Positions 17,967-29,638 are shown, counted from the first letter of the stretch. The stretch: 64,000 nucleotides of DNA from Microbacteriaceae bacterium (GCA_027491295.1 JAIXWK010000001.1:124001-188000); one strand, 5' to 3'. A program made the numbers and translations. The notes: a model not told the origin generated them from the letters alone.

Positions 17967-19472
17967 TTAGTGCGCGGATGCGAAAGCCTCTAGTCGAGAA
18001 ATGCTTCTTTCCCTGCCCAAAAACTCCATGCATTCAAAAAGCGGCGGGGTGACCCTTCTTCCCGAGAATGCTGTGCGAATCGGACCAAAAGCATTTCTAG
18101 GCTTCTCACCTAGCCCATCAACCAAAGCCTCGCTGAGCTTGGCCTGAATGGCATCGGTTGTGAAATCAGTGAGGTCGCGAAGGGCCGAAATTGCAGTCTC
18201 GATAATCAACTTGGCATTTTCTGGAAGCTGCTCTAGAGCATCTGCCTCATAGTGCAGCTGATCGTCGGATTGGAACATGAATCCCAACATGCCGGCTACC
18301 TCGGAAAGCACCGTGATGCGCTCTTGAACCAGCGGGGAAAGCTTGTGCAGCAGCTCTAACTGCTCGGGGCTTGGTGAGGCCGGCAATACCCCTGCGGACT
18401 GCAGGTAGGGCAGAATTCTTGCCTCGAAGTCTGCTGGTTCGAGCAGGCGAATGTGAGAGGCGTTGATGGAGTCCGCCTTCTTCTGATCAAAGCGAGCCGG
18501 GTTAGGGTTCACATTTGCCACATCGAAGTTTGCGCAGAGCTCATCGAGGGTAAAGATGTCGCGATCTGCCGCAATCGACCAACCCAAAAGCGATAGGTAA
18601 TTTAGAAGGCCCTCTGGGATAAAGCCGCGGTCCTTGTGCAAAAAGAGGTTGCTCTCTGGGTTTCGCTTGGAGAGCTTCTTGTTCCCCTCTCCCATTACAA
18701 ACGGTAGGTGTCCAAAGCGTGGGATGAACTTAGTGATTCCCGCCTCAAACATCGCGTTGTAAAGCGCAATCTGGCGTGGGGTGGATGACAGCAGGTCTTC
18801 ACCACGCAGCACGTGAGTAATGCCCATCAGCGCATCGTCAACCGGGTTCACCAGCGTGTAGAGCGGTTGACCGCCGGGCCGAACCACCACGAAGTCCGGG
18901 AAAGAGCCGGCTGGGAAAGTGATCTCGCCGCGCACTAGGTCATCAAAGGTGATGTCTTGGTCAGGAACTCTAAGGCGAAGTGCAGGCTCACGACCCTCCG
19001 CCAAGTAGCGCTCACGATCGGCTTGTGAAAGCTCGCGCTCGGAGTTGTCATAGCCAAGCTGAACTGCTCTGCCGTTGGCCTTGTTGCGCTCTTCGATTTC
19101 TTCGGCACTTAGGAATGACTCGTAGACGTGGCCGGACTCTTTGAGCTTGTCGATCACATCCATGTAAATCTCGGTGCGCTGCGACTGACGGTATGGCTCG
19201 TGTGGTCCACCGACCTCAACACCTTCGTCCCAATCCATGCCCAACCAGCGCAAGGCGTCAATGATTTGGTGGTAGCTCTCTTCGGAGTCACGCGCGGCAT
19301 CGGTGTCCTCGATGCGGAAAACAAATGTGCCACCAACGCGTCTTGCGTAGGCCCAGTTGAAAAGGGCGGTTCTAACCAACCCAACGTGTGGGGTTCCGGT
19401 TGGCGATGGGCAAAAACGGACTCTGATCTCTGAGCCCGAGGCGGTTGTGGTGGGTGCGGTAATTAGGGTCAT
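17967..19472 (-). CDS. gltX: Glutamyl-tRNA synthetase
   Basis: GltX charges tRNA-Glu, and in most actinobacteria also tRNA-Gln before amidation by GatCAB. The 501-residue class I synthetase has the HIGH-equivalent '[19 protein letters not shown]' and the KMSKS-equivalent 'NKKLSKRN', with the helical anticodon-binding domain at the C-terminus. I chose the ATG at 19472; a TTG four codons upstream is possible. tRNA-Gln and tRNA-Glu both lie just downstream on the same strand, a known actinobacterial arrangement. Confidence 0.93.
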   Translation of the reverse strand: MTLITAPTTTASGSEIRVRFCPSPTGTPHVGLVRTALFNWAYARRVGGTFVFRIEDTDAARDSEESYHQIIDALRWLGMDWDEGVEVGGPHEPYRQSQRTEIYMDVIDKLKESGHVYESFLSAEEIEERNKANGRAVQLGYDNSERELSQADRERYLAEGREPALRLRVPDQDITFDDLVRGEITFPAGSFPDFVVVRPGGQPLYTLVNPVDDALMGITHVLRGEDLLSSTPRQIALYNAMFEAGITKFIPRFGHLPFVMGEGNKKLSKRNPESNLFLHKDRGFIPEGLLNYLSLLGWSIAADRDIFTLDELCANFDVANVNPNPARFDQKKADSINASHIRLLEPADFEARILPYLQSAGVLPASPSPEQLELLHKLSPLVQERITVLSEVAGMLGFMFQSDDQLHYEADALEQLPENAKLIIETAISALRDLTDFTTDAIQAKLSEALVDGLGEKPRNAFGPIRTAFSGRRVTPPLFECMEFLGRERSISRLEAFASAH

Positions 19473-19486
19473 AACAACTGACAAGC

Positions 19487-20239
19487 TTAGGCAACTTGGT
19501 TGCGTAAAACGCCAATACCCTCAATCTCACACTCAACCGAATCGCCGTGATTCATGCGAGAGATTCCCGCTGGAGAGCCGGTGAGAATGACATCACCTGG
19601 GAAAAGGGTGACGTTTTCCGATACGTAGGAAACGAGGGTTTCCACGTCGAAGATCATGTCTTTGGTGTTGGCGTGCTGACGCTGTTCACCGTGAATACGA
19701 GAATCCAGACGCTTGCCCCTTGGGTCAAAGTCGGTCTCAATCCATGGGCCTAGCGGGCAGAAGGTGTCAAAACCCTTTGCTCGTGCCCACTGCAACTCGG
19801 AGAACTGAATGTCTCGAGCGGTGATGTCATTGCCGATGGTGTAGCCGAAGATGTGGCTTTTTACTTCAGACTTGGAGATGTTCTTCGCCTGCTTGCCGAT
19901 TACTACCGCAAGCTCAACTTCTACCTCAACTTGGTCAGACTGGTGTGGCAACTCGATGGTGCCCCCCGAGCCAATGATGGCGCTTACCGGCTTGAAGAAC
20001 ATCAGTGGCTCATCTGGCACATCCTGTGAGATTTCAGCTGCGTGAGCGGCGAAGTTCATGCCGATGCAGATGATTTTGCTTGGAGCCACCGGTGCCAAAA
20101 GTTGAATTTGGTCCAAAGTGACCGTTTGCCCGGTTAGTTCCTTGGATTCAAATGGGTTACCCGCAAATAGCGTTACCTGATCTCCAACTACCGAGCCAAA
20201 TCTAATCTCACCGTTGAGACTGAATCTTGCAATTCTCAT
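19487..20239 (-). CDS. Fumarylacetoacetate hydrolase family protein
   Basis: A 250-residue FAH-fold protein. These are metal-dependent hydrolases, decarboxylases or isomerases acting on 2-oxo acids of aromatic breakdown. '[13 protein letters not shown]' and the acidic metal site '[12 protein letters not shown]' are visible, followed by '[14 protein letters not shown]' and the late '[14 protein letters not shown]'. The substrate is unknown, and no aromatic pathway lies nearby. The ATG at 20239 lies four bases after the ilvE stop. The family member beside gltX in M. tuberculosis (Rv2993c) suggests an old linkage. Confidence 0.85.
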   Translation of the reverse strand: MRIARFSLNGEIRFGSVVGDQVTLFAGNPFESKELTGQTVTLDQIQLLAPVAPSKIICIGMNFAAHAAEISQDVPDEPLMFFKPVSAIIGSGGTIELPHQSDQVEVEVELAVVIGKQAKNISKSEVKSHIFGYTIGNDITARDIQFSELQWARAKGFDTFCPLGPWIETDFDPRGKRLDSRIHGEQRQHANTKDMIFDVETLVSYVSENVTLFPGDVILTGSPAGISRMNHGDSVECEIEGIGVLRNQVA

Positions 20240-20243
20240 TCGC

Positions 20244-21338
20244 TTAGTCTGCCAGCTTGTGCATCCAGTTGTGACGATCTGGAACAGTTCCATACTGAAT
20301 TCCAGTCAGCTCCGCTCTCATCTGAGCAGTGAGCTTTCCTGGCTCGTTACCGCCAATAACAATTTCCTCCTGCTCGGACTTGAAAATGCCAACCGGGGTG
20401 ATAACTGCCGCTGTGCCACAGGCAAATACTTCAACGATCTCGTTAGCCTTGACGCCATTGCGAACCTCATCGAGGGTGACCTTGCGCTCTTGAACCTCAA
20501 GGCCGCGATCGCGAAGCAGGGTTACCAAAGAGTCTCTGGTGATACCGCGCAAAATTGTGCCGTCCAGCGCAGGGGTTACAACGTGACCATCTTTGTAGAC
20601 AAAGAACAGGTTCATGCCACCAAGTTCTTCGATATAGGTGGCGCTCTCAGCGTCTAGGAACATCACCTGGCTGCAGCCGTTTTCGAGACCCTTGGACTGG
20701 GCTAGCAAAGATGCCGCATAATTGCCACCGGTCTTTGCCTCACCGGTGCCGTGCTTTCCAGCACGCGCGGAATCTAGCGCAATCCAAATAGCGACCGGCT
20801 TTAACCCACCGGTGAAATAGGGGCCGACCGGAGATGCGATAACGCGGTACTCCACGCGCTGAGCAGCACGAACACCCAGGAAGTTCTCGGCAGCAATCTC
20901 AAACGGTCTGAAATAAAGCGTTTTCTCGCCCTCAGGAGCTGGAACCCAATCGCCATCTACTGCAATGAGTTGTCTGAGTGACTCGATAAACAACTCGGTG
21001 GGTAGCTCAGGCAATGCCATGCGGTGCGCAGAGCGCTGCAGACGCTTGGCATTTGCCTCTGGTCTAAAAGTCCAAATCGAACCGTCCTGGTGACGGTAGG
21101 CCTTGATGCCTTCGAAGATTTCCTGGCCGTAGTGCAAAACTGCCGAGGACGGGTCCATCATGATTGGACCATATGGGATTATCTCGGCGGAGTGCCAACC
21201 CTTGCCCTTCTCCCACACCACAACCACCTGGTGGTCGGTGAGCTTTGCACCAAACACTGGATTTGCGAGAATCTCATCGCGCTCGCTCTTTGGAGTTGGG
21301 TTTGGGTTTTTGGTTACCTTGAAATCCATGCTTGTCAC
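20244..21338 (-). CDS. ilvE: Branched-chain amino acid aminotransferase
   Basis: IlvE transfers the amino group to the 2-oxo acids of valine, leucine and isoleucine, the last shared step. The 364-residue fold-type IV PLP enzyme has the Schiff-base lysine in 'GTGEAKTGGNYAASL' (Lys202), 'LHYGQEIFEGIKAYR' and 'EVFACGTAAVITPVG'. Translation may begin at GTG directly after the leuB stop or at an ATG three codons later. Co-transcription with leuB is likely. Confidence 0.94.
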   Translation of the reverse strand: MTSMDFKVTKNPNPTPKSERDEILANPVFGAKLTDHQVVVVWEKGKGWHSAEIIPYGPIMMDPSSAVLHYGQEIFEGIKAYRHQDGSIWTFRPEANAKRLQRSAHRMALPELPTELFIESLRQLIAVDGDWVPAPEGEKTLYFRPFEIAAENFLGVRAAQRVEYRVIASPVGPYFTGGLKPVAIWIALDSARAGKHGTGEAKTGGNYAASLLAQSKGLENGCSQVMFLDAESATYIEELGGMNLFFVYKDGHVVTPALDGTILRGITRDSLVTLLRDRGLEVQERKVTLDEVRNGVKANEIVEVFACGTAAVITPVGIFKSEQEEIVIGGNEPGKLTAQMRAELTGIQYGTVPDRHNWMHKLAD

Positions 21339-22367
21339 CTAAATAAGTTCGAGGATGCTTTGAGCAACCTGATCGGTCGAACGCTTTGAATCCCCGCGGC
21401 TAGCTAGGTCTTGCGCTACCGCTTTTTCAATTTTGGCTGCCGCCTCGGTGTAGCCGAGGGTTCTAGCCATTAGCGCTGCAGAAAGGATTGCTGCAGTTGG
21501 ATCAGCGAGGTTTTTGCCCGCGATGTCCGGTGCTGAGCCATGAACGGGTTCGAACATGGAGGGGAAAGCACCGGTTGGATTTAGGTTAGCCGAAGCAGCG
21601 AGGCCAATGCCACCGCAAATAGCGGCTGCAAGGTCAGTGATGATGTCGCCAAAGAGGTTGTCCGTGACAATCACATCGAAGCGCTCCGGGGAATTCACCA
21701 TGTGAATGGTGGCAGCATCGATGTGCATGTAGTCGTGAGTCACCTTGGGATACTGCTTCGCAACCTCTTCGACCATGCGAAGCCAGATCTTGCCGGCGTG
21801 AACCAAAACGTTGGTTTTGTGAACCAAGGTGACGTGCTTGCGCTCTCGGTTTGAAGCTAGTTCGAATGCGTATTCCACCGCTCTGCGAACACCAAAGGCG
21901 GTGTTGACCGAAACCTCGTTAGCTACCTCTTGGTCCGTGCCCTGGCGGATAGCGCCACCGTTACCAACGTATGGACCCTCGGTACCCTCGCGCACCACAA
22001 CAAAATCAATGTTCTTGGCATTAGAAAGCGGAGAAACAACGCCTTCGAACAACTTCGAAGGACGAAGGTTGATGTGGTGGTCAAATGCGAAGCGAAGCTT
22101 CAGCAAAAGTCCACGTTCCAAAACTCCAGATGGGACCCTAGGGTCACCAATTGCACCCAGCAAAATAGCGTCGTGCTTGGCCAACTGCTCAAGGTCGTTT
22201 TCAGTCAGTGCCTCACCGGTTTCCAGGTAGCGATCTGAACCCAGGTCATAGCTTGTGATGTCGAGTTCAACTCCACCGAGGGCCTTCTCCAAGGCGGCAA
22301 TGCCAACCGAGGTGACTTCGGGGCCAATGCCGTCTCCGGCAATGACGGCAAGATTGATGGATTTCAC
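21339..22367 (-). CDS. leuB: 3-isopropylmalate dehydrogenase
   Basis: LeuB oxidatively decarboxylates 3-isopropylmalate in leucine synthesis. The 342-residue protein shows 'AGDGIGPEV' at the N-terminus, the substrate arginines in '[21 protein letters not shown]', '[10 protein letters not shown]' and the NAD site '[14 protein letters not shown]'. The start is GTG with a GAGG ribosome site. leuC and leuD sit 7 kb downstream in a separate transcript. Confidence 0.94.
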   Translation of the reverse strand: MKSINLAVIAGDGIGPEVTSVGIAALEKALGGVELDITSYDLGSDRYLETGEALTENDLEQLAKHDAILLGAIGDPRVPSGVLERGLLLKLRFAFDHHINLRPSKLFEGVVSPLSNAKNIDFVVVREGTEGPYVGNGGAIRQGTDQEVANEVSVNTAFGVRRAVEYAFELASNRERKHVTLVHKTNVLVHAGKIWLRMVEEVAKQYPKVTHDYMHIDAATIHMVNSPERFDVIVTDNLFGDIITDLAAAICGGIGLAASANLNPTGAFPSMFEPVHGSAPDIAGKNLADPTAAILSAALMARTLGYTEAAAKIEKAVAQDLASRGDSKRSTDQVAQSILELI

Positions 22368-22385
22368 TTCTAAACCTCACAGATT

Positions 22386-22404
22386 GTTTAGGACAACCCT
22401 AAAC
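22386..22404. promoter_or_regulatory. Inverted repeat upstream of leuB
   Basis: GTTTAGG-acaac-CCTAAAC, a perfect 7-bp inverted repeat, lies 19 bases upstream of the leuB start. It could be an operator or a 5'-leader hairpin. No leader peptide or T-box sequence is seen around it. Confidence 0.35.
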
Positions 22405-22465
22405 CCTTTTCCCATTGCTTACAGGGCTAAGTCCTGCATAGACGTGGCAAACTAGAGCAAGTCTT

Positions 22466-22487
22466 TCTGGTTAGGAACCAGATTTTT
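22466..22487 (+). terminator. Terminator-like hairpin in rhodanese leader
   Basis: A 7-bp stem TCTGGTT/AACCAGA with a 3-base loop is followed directly by TTTTT and then, after two bases, by the AAAGGG ribosome site of the rhodanese gene. No plus-strand gene ends upstream, so this would act on the rhodanese transcript itself or be a palindromic protein site. Confidence 0.4.
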
Positions 22488-22501
22488 GAAAGGGATGACA
22501 A

Positions 22502-22819
22502 ATGGCTAATGAAGTAACCATCGACGAACTAGAAGGCGCAATCTCTAATGGAGCATTTGTTGTCGATGTTCGAGAAGACCACGAATTCGAAGCCGGACAC
22601 GTCCCTCAGGCCCATCACATTCCACTGAGCACAGTCCCCGACAACACCGAACTGTTGCCGCAGGGCGAGACCATTTGGATTATCTGCCAGGGTGGTGTTC
22701 GCAGCATGAAAGCCGCAGAATACTTAGAGGCACAGGGTTTTGATGTCGTTTCGGTTGCCGGTGGCACTGGCAGCTGGATTTCGGCAGGCAAAGAAGTTTC
22801 GCTAGACCCTAGCCTCTAA
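22502..22819 (+). CDS. Rhodanese-like domain protein
   Basis: A single-domain rhodanese of 105 residues, the size of GlpE-type sulfurtransferases. The catalytic cysteine is Cys62 in the loop 'ICQGGVRSMKAAE'. The 'VVDVREDHEFEAGHVPQAHHIP' region matches the CH2A motif. It probably carries a persulfide, but the sulfur donor and acceptor are unknown. It is a lone plus-strand gene between leuB and serA, with a ribosome site 9 bases upstream. Confidence 0.87.
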   Translation: MANEVTIDELEGAISNGAFVVDVREDHEFEAGHVPQAHHIPLSTVPDNTELLPQGETIWIICQGGVRSMKAAEYLEAQGFDVVSVAGGTGSWISAGKEVSLDPSL

Positions 22820-22837
22820 ATCGCTTGAAACTCGGGC

Positions 22838-24433
22838 TTAGTAGGCCTCAGAGATCGAGATTGCCTGCATAACATCCGCTTTGATCTCAGTGCGGAGCTT
22901 CTCCAAAATCTCAGGTGCGACTGGAGAGTCAACGGTAATTACGCTGAGCGCTTTGCCGCCTTTTTGCTGACGAGCAATCGTCATAGCTGCGATGTTTACC
23001 GATGCCTCGGCAAATGCCTTGCCATATACGGCAACGATTCCCGGACGGTCCTGGTAGACCATAACAACCATGTGATCAGCCATCGAGATCTCAACGTCGT
23101 AACCGTTGATGGAGACAACCTTCTGGTGGTGCTTAGGTCCAATAACCGTGCCGCCGGCAGAAACTACCGAGCCATCTGAAAGCACAGCCTTCAAGGTGGT
23201 GACATTACGGTATTCATCGCTCTCGGTTGCCTGAGTCAGCCGAACCTCAACACCACGCTGCTCTGCCATAAGCGGAGCATTCACGTATGAAACCTGCTCG
23301 GTAACCATGGTCTGGAACAAGCCCTTTAGAGCAGCGAGTTTCAAGACGGTGACATCGTGTGCCGCGATCTCTCCCCTGGCTTCAAACTCAACCGAGACAA
23401 TCGAGGTGTGAGCAAGTCCCGCAACAATCTGGCCCAACTTCTCAGCCAGTGGAATTCCTGGCTTCACGGAAGAATCGATAACACCACCGGCAACGTTCAC
23501 AGCATCTGGCACCAGGTCACCGGCAAGGGCGAGGCGTACCGAGCGAGCAACTGAGATACCAGCCTTTTCCTGAGCCTCATCGGTAGATGCGCCAAGGTGC
23601 GGGGTAACCAGAATGTTTTCCAAAGTTAGAAGTGGTGAATCCGTTGGAGGCTCGTTTACGAAGACATCCAAACCAGCACCTGCGATGCGGTTTGTCTTCA
23701 GCGCAGCGTAGAGCGCAGCCTCGTCGATGATTCCGCCGCGCGAGCAGTTCACGATGCGAAGGTTTGACTTCGCGATTGCAAACTGATCAGTGGAGATCAT
23801 GCCGGTGGTCTCAGGAGTCTTTGGAATGTGAATGGTGATGTAATCAGCACGCTTCATCATCTGATCCATATCCACCAGCTCAACCCCGATTTGCTCGGCA
23901 CGAGCCTGAGTCACATACGGGTCATAGCCAATCAGCGTCACACCAAAACCTGCTAGGCGCTGGGCAACCAAAGTTCCGATGCGGCCAAGGCCAATGATTC
24001 CGATGGTCTTCTCATAAAGCTCGACACCGGTGTATTTGCTTCGCTTCCACTCACCATTTTTTAGCGATGCATTGGCATCTGGGATGTGACGGGAGAGCGC
24101 CATTAGCTGGGTAATCGCGAGCTCGGCTGCAGAGATAACGTTCGAGGTCGGTGCGTTCACAACCATTACACCTGCACTGGTTGAAGCTTTGATGTCTACG
24201 TTGTCTAAGCCAACACCAGCACGTGCGATGACCTTGAGCTTTGGAGCAGCTGCAATCGCCTCTTCGTCCATCTTGGTTGCAGAGCGAATCAGTACTGCAT
24301 TGGCATCGGCAAGTGCTGGAAGCAGCTTGGAGCGATCCGCACCGTCTACGTGGCGAATTTCAAAATCTGGACCGAGGGCTTCAACTGTGGCAGGCGAAAG
24401 CTCTTCGGCAATTAGAACAACTGGCTTAGACAA
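22838..24433 (-). CDS. serA: D-3-phosphoglycerate dehydrogenase
   Basis: SerA oxidises 3-phosphoglycerate, the first step of serine synthesis. With a TTG start at 24433 the product is 531 residues, the long actinobacterial form. It has the NAD motif 'GIIGLGRIGTLVAQRL', the catalytic Arg/Glu/His of the 2-hydroxyacid dehydrogenase family ('NCSRGGIIDEAAL', 'TPHLGAS'), an intervening domain and a C-terminal ACT domain that senses serine in this family. The frame is open 30 codons further upstream, but the conserved start (SKPVVLIAEEL) and a -10 box support TTG. Confidence 0.9.
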   Translation of the reverse strand: MSKPVVLIAEELSPATVEALGPDFEIRHVDGADRSKLLPALADANAVLIRSATKMDEEAIAAAPKLKVIARAGVGLDNVDIKASTSAGVMVVNAPTSNVISAAELAITQLMALSRHIPDANASLKNGEWKRSKYTGVELYEKTIGIIGLGRIGTLVAQRLAGFGVTLIGYDPYVTQARAEQIGVELVDMDQMMKRADYITIHIPKTPETTGMISTDQFAIAKSNLRIVNCSRGGIIDEAALYAALKTNRIAGAGLDVFVNEPPTDSPLLTLENILVTPHLGASTDEAQEKAGISVARSVRLALAGDLVPDAVNVAGGVIDSSVKPGIPLAEKLGQIVAGLAHTSIVSVEFEARGEIAAHDVTVLKLAALKGLFQTMVTEQVSYVNAPLMAEQRGVEVRLTQATESDEYRNVTTLKAVLSDGSVVSAGGTVIGPKHHQKVVSINGYDVEISMADHMVVMVYQDRPGIVAVYGKAFAEASVNIAAMTIARQQKGGKALSVITVDSPVAPEILEKLRTEIKADVMQAISISEAY

Positions 24434-24444
24434 TGGCAAACCTA
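24434..24444 (-). promoter_or_regulatory. -10 box of leaderless serA promoter
   Basis: On the minus strand TAGGTT is followed by five bases and the TTG start codon. If this is the start, the mRNA is leaderless with a non-AUG initiator, an uncommon combination. Confidence 0.35.
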
Positions 24445-24521
24445 ACGTCGTTATCGACAGCGATGGGAATGGGGAAAGTCTAGCCGAAGAAAAGTGACTT
24501 TGGCATTGACCCACAGTAGCC

Positions 24522-24544
24522 AAAAACCCCCGATTTCTCGGGGG
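24522..24544 (-). terminator. Intrinsic terminator after ilvC
   Basis: A 7-bp stem (CCCCCGA/TCGGGGG) with a 4-base loop (GAAA on the minus strand) is followed on that strand by TTTTT. It lies 15 bases beyond the ilvC stop and separates the ilv genes from serA. Confidence 0.85.
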
Positions 24545-24558
24545 CTTTTGATTGAGAT

Positions 24559-25605
<1,047 letters not shown>

Positions 25606-25622
25606 TTATGGGGAAGCTGTTT

Positions 25623-26129
25623 TTAGCGAAGTACTTTTTCGCTCATGGACTTAGAGCCACGCGAAATCGCGATTGCTCCAGATTGAACTAGTTCTTTGAT
25701 GCCGAATGGCTCGAGCACCTTTAGAAACGCCTTGCACTTTGCTGAGTCGCCGGTGACTTCGATTACAACCGAGTCGCTAACAACATCGACAACTCGGGCT
25801 CTGAATAGCGTAACGGCTTCTAGCACCTGGGAGCGAGTCGCGGCATCAGTTTTTACCTTGATCAGCATGTGATCGCGAGCGATCGAAGCATCCTGCTCCA
25901 GCTCAACAACCTTCAGAACATTGATCAGCTTGTTCAGCTGCTTAGTTACCTGCTCAAGTGGCTGGCCATCAAGGCTGACCACTGCGGTAATGCGAGATAC
26001 GCCCTCGACCTCGGTGGTTCCCACCGCAAGCGATTCGATGTTGAAGCCACGACGAGCAAAAAGCGCTGCAACGCGAGTCAAAATACCAGGCTTATCTTCA
26101 ACCAATAGTGAGAGTACGTGCTGAGACAT
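25623..26129 (-). CDS. ilvN: Acetolactate synthase small (regulatory) subunit
   Basis: IlvN activates the catalytic subunit and confers valine feedback inhibition. The 168-residue protein has an N-terminal ACT domain ('HVLSLLVEDKPGILTRVAALF', then 'RGFNIESLAVG') and a C-terminal ACT-like domain. The start at 26129 lies two bases after the ilvB stop, with GGAGGAG as ribosome site inside the ilvB end. A longer frame upstream is only ilvB read out of phase. Confidence 0.94.
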   Translation of the reverse strand: MSQHVLSLLVEDKPGILTRVAALFARRGFNIESLAVGTTEVEGVSRITAVVSLDGQPLEQVTKQLNKLINVLKVVELEQDASIARDHMLIKVKTDAATRSQVLEAVTLFRARVVDVVSDSVVIEVTGDSAKCKAFLKVLEPFGIKELVQSGAIAISRGSKSMSEKVLR

Positions 26130-26131
26130 TT

Positions 26132-27886
26132 CTACTCCTCCCCATCCCAGATCGGAGCTGCGTCGCGGGCATACTGCACCGCATCGTTGGAAACACCTGC
26201 TGGAACCATTGGCCAAACCATGGCATCTCTTCCAACAATGAAGTCGATAACTACCGGACGGTCGTTGGTCTCGATCGCCAGCTTGATGGCGGCATCAATC
26301 TCGTCTTCCTTCTCAACGCGAATCGCTAGGCAGCCGTAAGCCTCAGCCAGCTTGACAAAGTCCGGAATCATCACGGTGTCAGTGCCGGTGTGAAGGTCGG
26401 TGTTCGAGTAGCGCTTGTCGTAGAACAGGGTCTGCCACTGGCGAACCATACCCAAAGAAGAGTTGTTTATAATCGCAACCTTGATTGGAATGTTGTTAAT
26501 CGCACAGGTTGCTAGTTCCTGGTTGGTCATCTGGAAACAGCCATCGCCATCGATTGCCCAAACTAGGCGATCTGGCTCTGCAACCTTGGCACCCATGGCC
26601 GCCGGTACCGAGTAACCCATGGTTCCTGCTCCACCGGAGTTCAACCAGGAGTTTGGACGCTCGTACTTAATAAACTGTGCCGCCCACATCTGGTGCTGAC
26701 CAACTCCGGCACAGTAGGTCGCATCTGGACCGGAAAGTTCACCGATTCGCTTGATAACTAGTTGAGGTGACAACTTGCCGTCGTCGGTATCAACGTAGCC
26801 AAGTGGGTAGCGCTCTTTGAGGCCGTTGAGGAACTGCCACCAGGAAGCAAAGTCTGGCTTCTTGCCGGAAAGTTGCTTCTCGAGCTCCGCGGTAAGCATT
26901 GCGATTACGACCTTGGCATCACCAACGATTGGAACATCTGCGTGGCGAATCTTGCCAATCTCTGCAGGGTCGATGTCCACGTGAATAACCTTGGCACCTG
27001 GCGCAAAGCTCTTCACGTCACCGGTAACGCGGTCATCAAAACGAGCGCCCAAGGTGATTAGCAAATCAGCCTTCTGCAAAGCGGTCACCGCAGGAACGGT
27101 TCCGTGCATACCCGGCATGCCGAGGTGGTTTGGGTGAGAATCTGGGAAAGCACCGCGTGCCATCAAGGTGGTGGTCACAGGCGCACCGACCAGCTCAACT
27201 AGGCGAGCAAGCTCTGCGTGAGCCTCGGCACGAATCACTCCGCCGCCGACGTAGAAGATTGGCTTGTGTGAGGCAAGAATCATTTCGGCAGCAGCCTGGA
27301 CCTGCTTGCCGTGTGGGTCGGTAACCGGCTTATAGCCAGGGAGTTCTACCTTTGGTGGCCAAGAGAATTCAAACTTCTTGTTCTGAGCATCCTTGGCAAC
27401 GTCTACCAAAACCGGACCTGGACGACCAGTGGTTGCAAGCTCATAGGCTGCCGCCATGGTCGCTGGGATTTGCGATGCATCGGTAACCAAGAAGCTGTGC
27501 TTGGTGATTGGCATTGTGATACCAACGATGTCTGCCTCTTGGAAAGCGTCGGTTCCAATCGCGTGCGAGTTCACCTGACCGGTAATTGCAAGTAGTGGAA
27601 CGGAGTCCATCATGGCGTCCATGATCGGGGTGACCAGGTTGGTGGCTCCAGGTCCACTGGTGGCGATGCAGACACCGAGTTTGCCGCTTGCAGCTGCGTA
27701 GCCCTCTGCAGCGTGGCCGGCACCCTGCTCGTGGCGCACCAAAATGTGACGAATCTTTTTGCTGTCCATCAATGGGTCATAGGTTGGCAGAATTGCACCA
27801 CCTGGCAGGCCGAAGATAGTGTCAACACCCAACATCTCCAGAGAGCGGATGATTGCCTGTGCTCCGGTAAGTGTTTCGGTTGCCAT
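26132..27886 (-). CDS. ilvB: Acetolactate synthase large (catalytic) subunit
   Basis: IlvB is the ThDP- and FAD-dependent enzyme that condenses pyruvate to acetolactate. The 584-residue protein has the catalytic glutamate in '[14 protein letters not shown]' and the ThDP/Mg2+ motif starting '[16 protein letters not shown]' and ending in 'NN'. The C-terminal 'GMVRQWQ' is typical of biosynthetic enzymes. The ATG at 27886 has an AAGGAA ribosome site 7 bases upstream. The frame extends 13 codons further but lacks such support. Confidence 0.95.
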   Translation of the reverse strand: MATETLTGAQAIIRSLEMLGVDTIFGLPGGAILPTYDPLMDSKKIRHILVRHEQGAGHAAEGYAAASGKLGVCIATSGPGATNLVTPIMDAMMDSVPLLAITGQVNSHAIGTDAFQEADIVGITMPITKHSFLVTDASQIPATMAAAYELATTGRPGPVLVDVAKDAQNKKFEFSWPPKVELPGYKPVTDPHGKQVQAAAEMILASHKPIFYVGGGVIRAEAHAELARLVELVGAPVTTTLMARGAFPDSHPNHLGMPGMHGTVPAVTALQKADLLITLGARFDDRVTGDVKSFAPGAKVIHVDIDPAEIGKIRHADVPIVGDAKVVIAMLTAELEKQLSGKKPDFASWWQFLNGLKERYPLGYVDTDDGKLSPQLVIKRIGELSGPDATYCAGVGQHQMWAAQFIKYERPNSWLNSGGAGTMGYSVPAAMGAKVAEPDRLVWAIDGDGCFQMTNQELATCAINNIPIKVAIINNSSLGMVRQWQTLFYDKRYSNTDLHTGTDTVMIPDFVKLAEAYGCLAIRVEKEDEIDAAIKLAIETNDRPVVIDFIVGRDAMVWPMVPAGVSNDAVQYARDAAPIWDGEE

Positions 27887-27908
27887 CAGGTTCCTTATCA
27901 AGTCGGCT

Positions 27909-29600
27909 TTAGCCGCAGAAGGCACCTTCTGCAGCAGATCTAAACAGCTTGGAATACTTCCCTAAAACGCCACGAGTGTAGCGAGGAGGAAGCGGCTGCC
28001 ACTCTTGCTTGCGGGCAACCAGCTCTTGATCATCGACGAGTAAGTCAATAGAACGAGCTGAAATGTCAACCCGAATCAGGTCTCCATCTCGCACCAGAGC
28101 AATTGGTCCACCTTCGGTGGCCTCTGGGGCTATGTGTCCGATACAAAGGCCGGTTGTGCCGCCTGAGAATCTTCCGTCCGTCAATAGTAGGACATCCTTG
28201 CCCAACTCCGCACCTTTTATAGCTCCGGTAACGGCTAGCATCTCGCGCATTCCAGGACCGCCCCTAGGGCCTTCGTAGCGAATAACAACCACATCACCGG
28301 CGACGATTTCGCCGCGGGATAAAGCTTCCATCGCTGCCGACTCACGGTCAAAGACTCTGGCCGGACCCTCAAACACCTCAAGGTCAAAACCTGCGGTCTT
28401 CACAACCGCACCCTCGGGAGCCATCGAACCGTGCAGAATCGTGATTCCACCGGTCTTGTGGATTGGGTTGTTCATGGCGCGAATGATCTTGCCGTCTGGG
28501 TCTGGCGGGTTGATGTCCGCAAGGTTCTCGGCAACGGTCTTGCCGGTTACGGTTAGGCAGTCACCGTGGATTAGACCAGCATCCAAAAGTGCCTTCATAA
28601 GCACAGGCACTCCGCCAACGCGGTCCACGTCATTCATGACGTACTGACCAAAAGGCTTTAGGTCACCAAGGTGTGGAACCTTGTCTGCAATTCGGTTGAA
28701 ATCGGCTAGCTCAAGATCAACTTCAGCCTCGCGAGCAATCGCTAGCAGGTGAAGCACAGCGTTGGTGGAACCACCAAAAGCCATCAGAACTGCAATGGCA
28801 TTCTCGAAAGCCTTCTTGGTCAAAATCATGCGGGCGGTGATGCCCTTGGCAATTAGGTTGACAACCGCTTCACCCGAGCGGTGTGCCCAAGCGTCACGAC
28901 GACGGTCAGCAGATGGCGGGGATGCAGAACCTGGAAGGCTGAGTCCCAGCGCTTCACCGATTGAGGCCATTGTGTTTGCGGTGTACATGCCACCGCAAGC
29001 GCCCTCGCCAGGACAGATTGCGCGTTCAATGCGATCAAGGTCCTCAAGGCTCATCTTGCCGGCCTTGCAGGCACCAACCGCCTCGAAGGCATCAATAATT
29101 GTGACCTGCTTCTCTGTGCCGTCAGTTAGCTTTACCCAACCCGGAGCAATCGAACCTGCGTATAGAAAAACTGAAGCTAAATCCAAACGCGCGGCAGCCA
29201 TCATCATGCCCGGCAACGACTTATCGCAACCGGCCAAAAGCACAGAGCCATCGAGGCGTTCTGCCTGCATCACGGTCTCGACCGAGTCGGCAATTACCTC
29301 GCGAGAGACCAGCGAAAAGTGCATGCCCTCATGACCCATGGAAATTCCGTCGGAAACCGAGATGGTTCCAAATTGCATCGGGTAACCCTTGGCTGCGTGC
29401 ACGCCCATCTTGGCGGCATCTGCTAGACGGTCGAGGGAGAGGTTGCAGGGGGTAACTTCGTTCCAAGAGGAAGCGACACCGATCTGTGGCTTCTCCCAGT
29501 CCTCATCACCCATTCCGACGGCACGAAGCATTCCGCGAGCAGCGGCTCTCTCTATTCCGTCAGTGACTACGTAAGAACGTGGCTTCATCGAGTTAGGCAT
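27909..29600 (-). CDS. ilvD: Dihydroxy-acid dehydratase
   Basis: IlvD dehydrates dihydroxy-isovalerate and its homologue and carries an Fe-S cluster. The 563-residue protein has cluster cysteines in '[12 protein letters not shown]' and '[16 protein letters not shown]' plus '[19 protein letters not shown]'. Its 3' end lies 22 bases before ilvB, so all four ilv genes can be read together. TAGGAT sits exactly 6 bases before the ATG. Confidence 0.94.
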   Translation of the reverse strand: MPNSMKPRSYVVTDGIERAAARGMLRAVGMGDEDWEKPQIGVASSWNEVTPCNLSLDRLADAAKMGVHAAKGYPMQFGTISVSDGISMGHEGMHFSLVSREVIADSVETVMQAERLDGSVLLAGCDKSLPGMMMAAARLDLASVFLYAGSIAPGWVKLTDGTEKQVTIIDAFEAVGACKAGKMSLEDLDRIERAICPGEGACGGMYTANTMASIGEALGLSLPGSASPPSADRRRDAWAHRSGEAVVNLIAKGITARMILTKKAFENAIAVLMAFGGSTNAVLHLLAIAREAEVDLELADFNRIADKVPHLGDLKPFGQYVMNDVDRVGGVPVLMKALLDAGLIHGDCLTVTGKTVAENLADINPPDPDGKIIRAMNNPIHKTGGITILHGSMAPEGAVVKTAGFDLEVFEGPARVFDRESAAMEALSRGEIVAGDVVVIRYEGPRGGPGMREMLAVTGAIKGAELGKDVLLLTDGRFSGGTTGLCIGHIAPEATEGGPIALVRDGDLIRVDISARSIDLLVDDQELVARKQEWQPLPPRYTRGVLGKYSKLFRSAAEGAFCG

Positions 29601-29638
29601 GGTTCAATCCTAACTGCAAGAACTAGTAGCCTAGAAGT
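29601..29638. promoter_or_regulatory. Divergent leaderless ilvD/crtB promoter region
   Basis: Only 38 bases separate the two starts. On the minus strand TAGGAT (29607-29612) is 6 bases from the ilvD ATG. On the plus strand TAGCCT (29627-29632) is 6 bases from the crtB GTG. Both genes should produce leaderless mRNAs. Confidence 0.55.

Noticed and set aside
22368-22501. Leucine attenuator or T-box upstream of leuB
   Set aside because: No leader peptide rich in Leu codons, no T-box core sequence and no paired terminator/antiterminator were found; only a short inverted repeat is present.
28762-29334. 190-codon plus-strand frame opposite ilvD
   Set aside because: Its product is a compositional mirror of ilvD with no recognisable motif, start signal or spacing.
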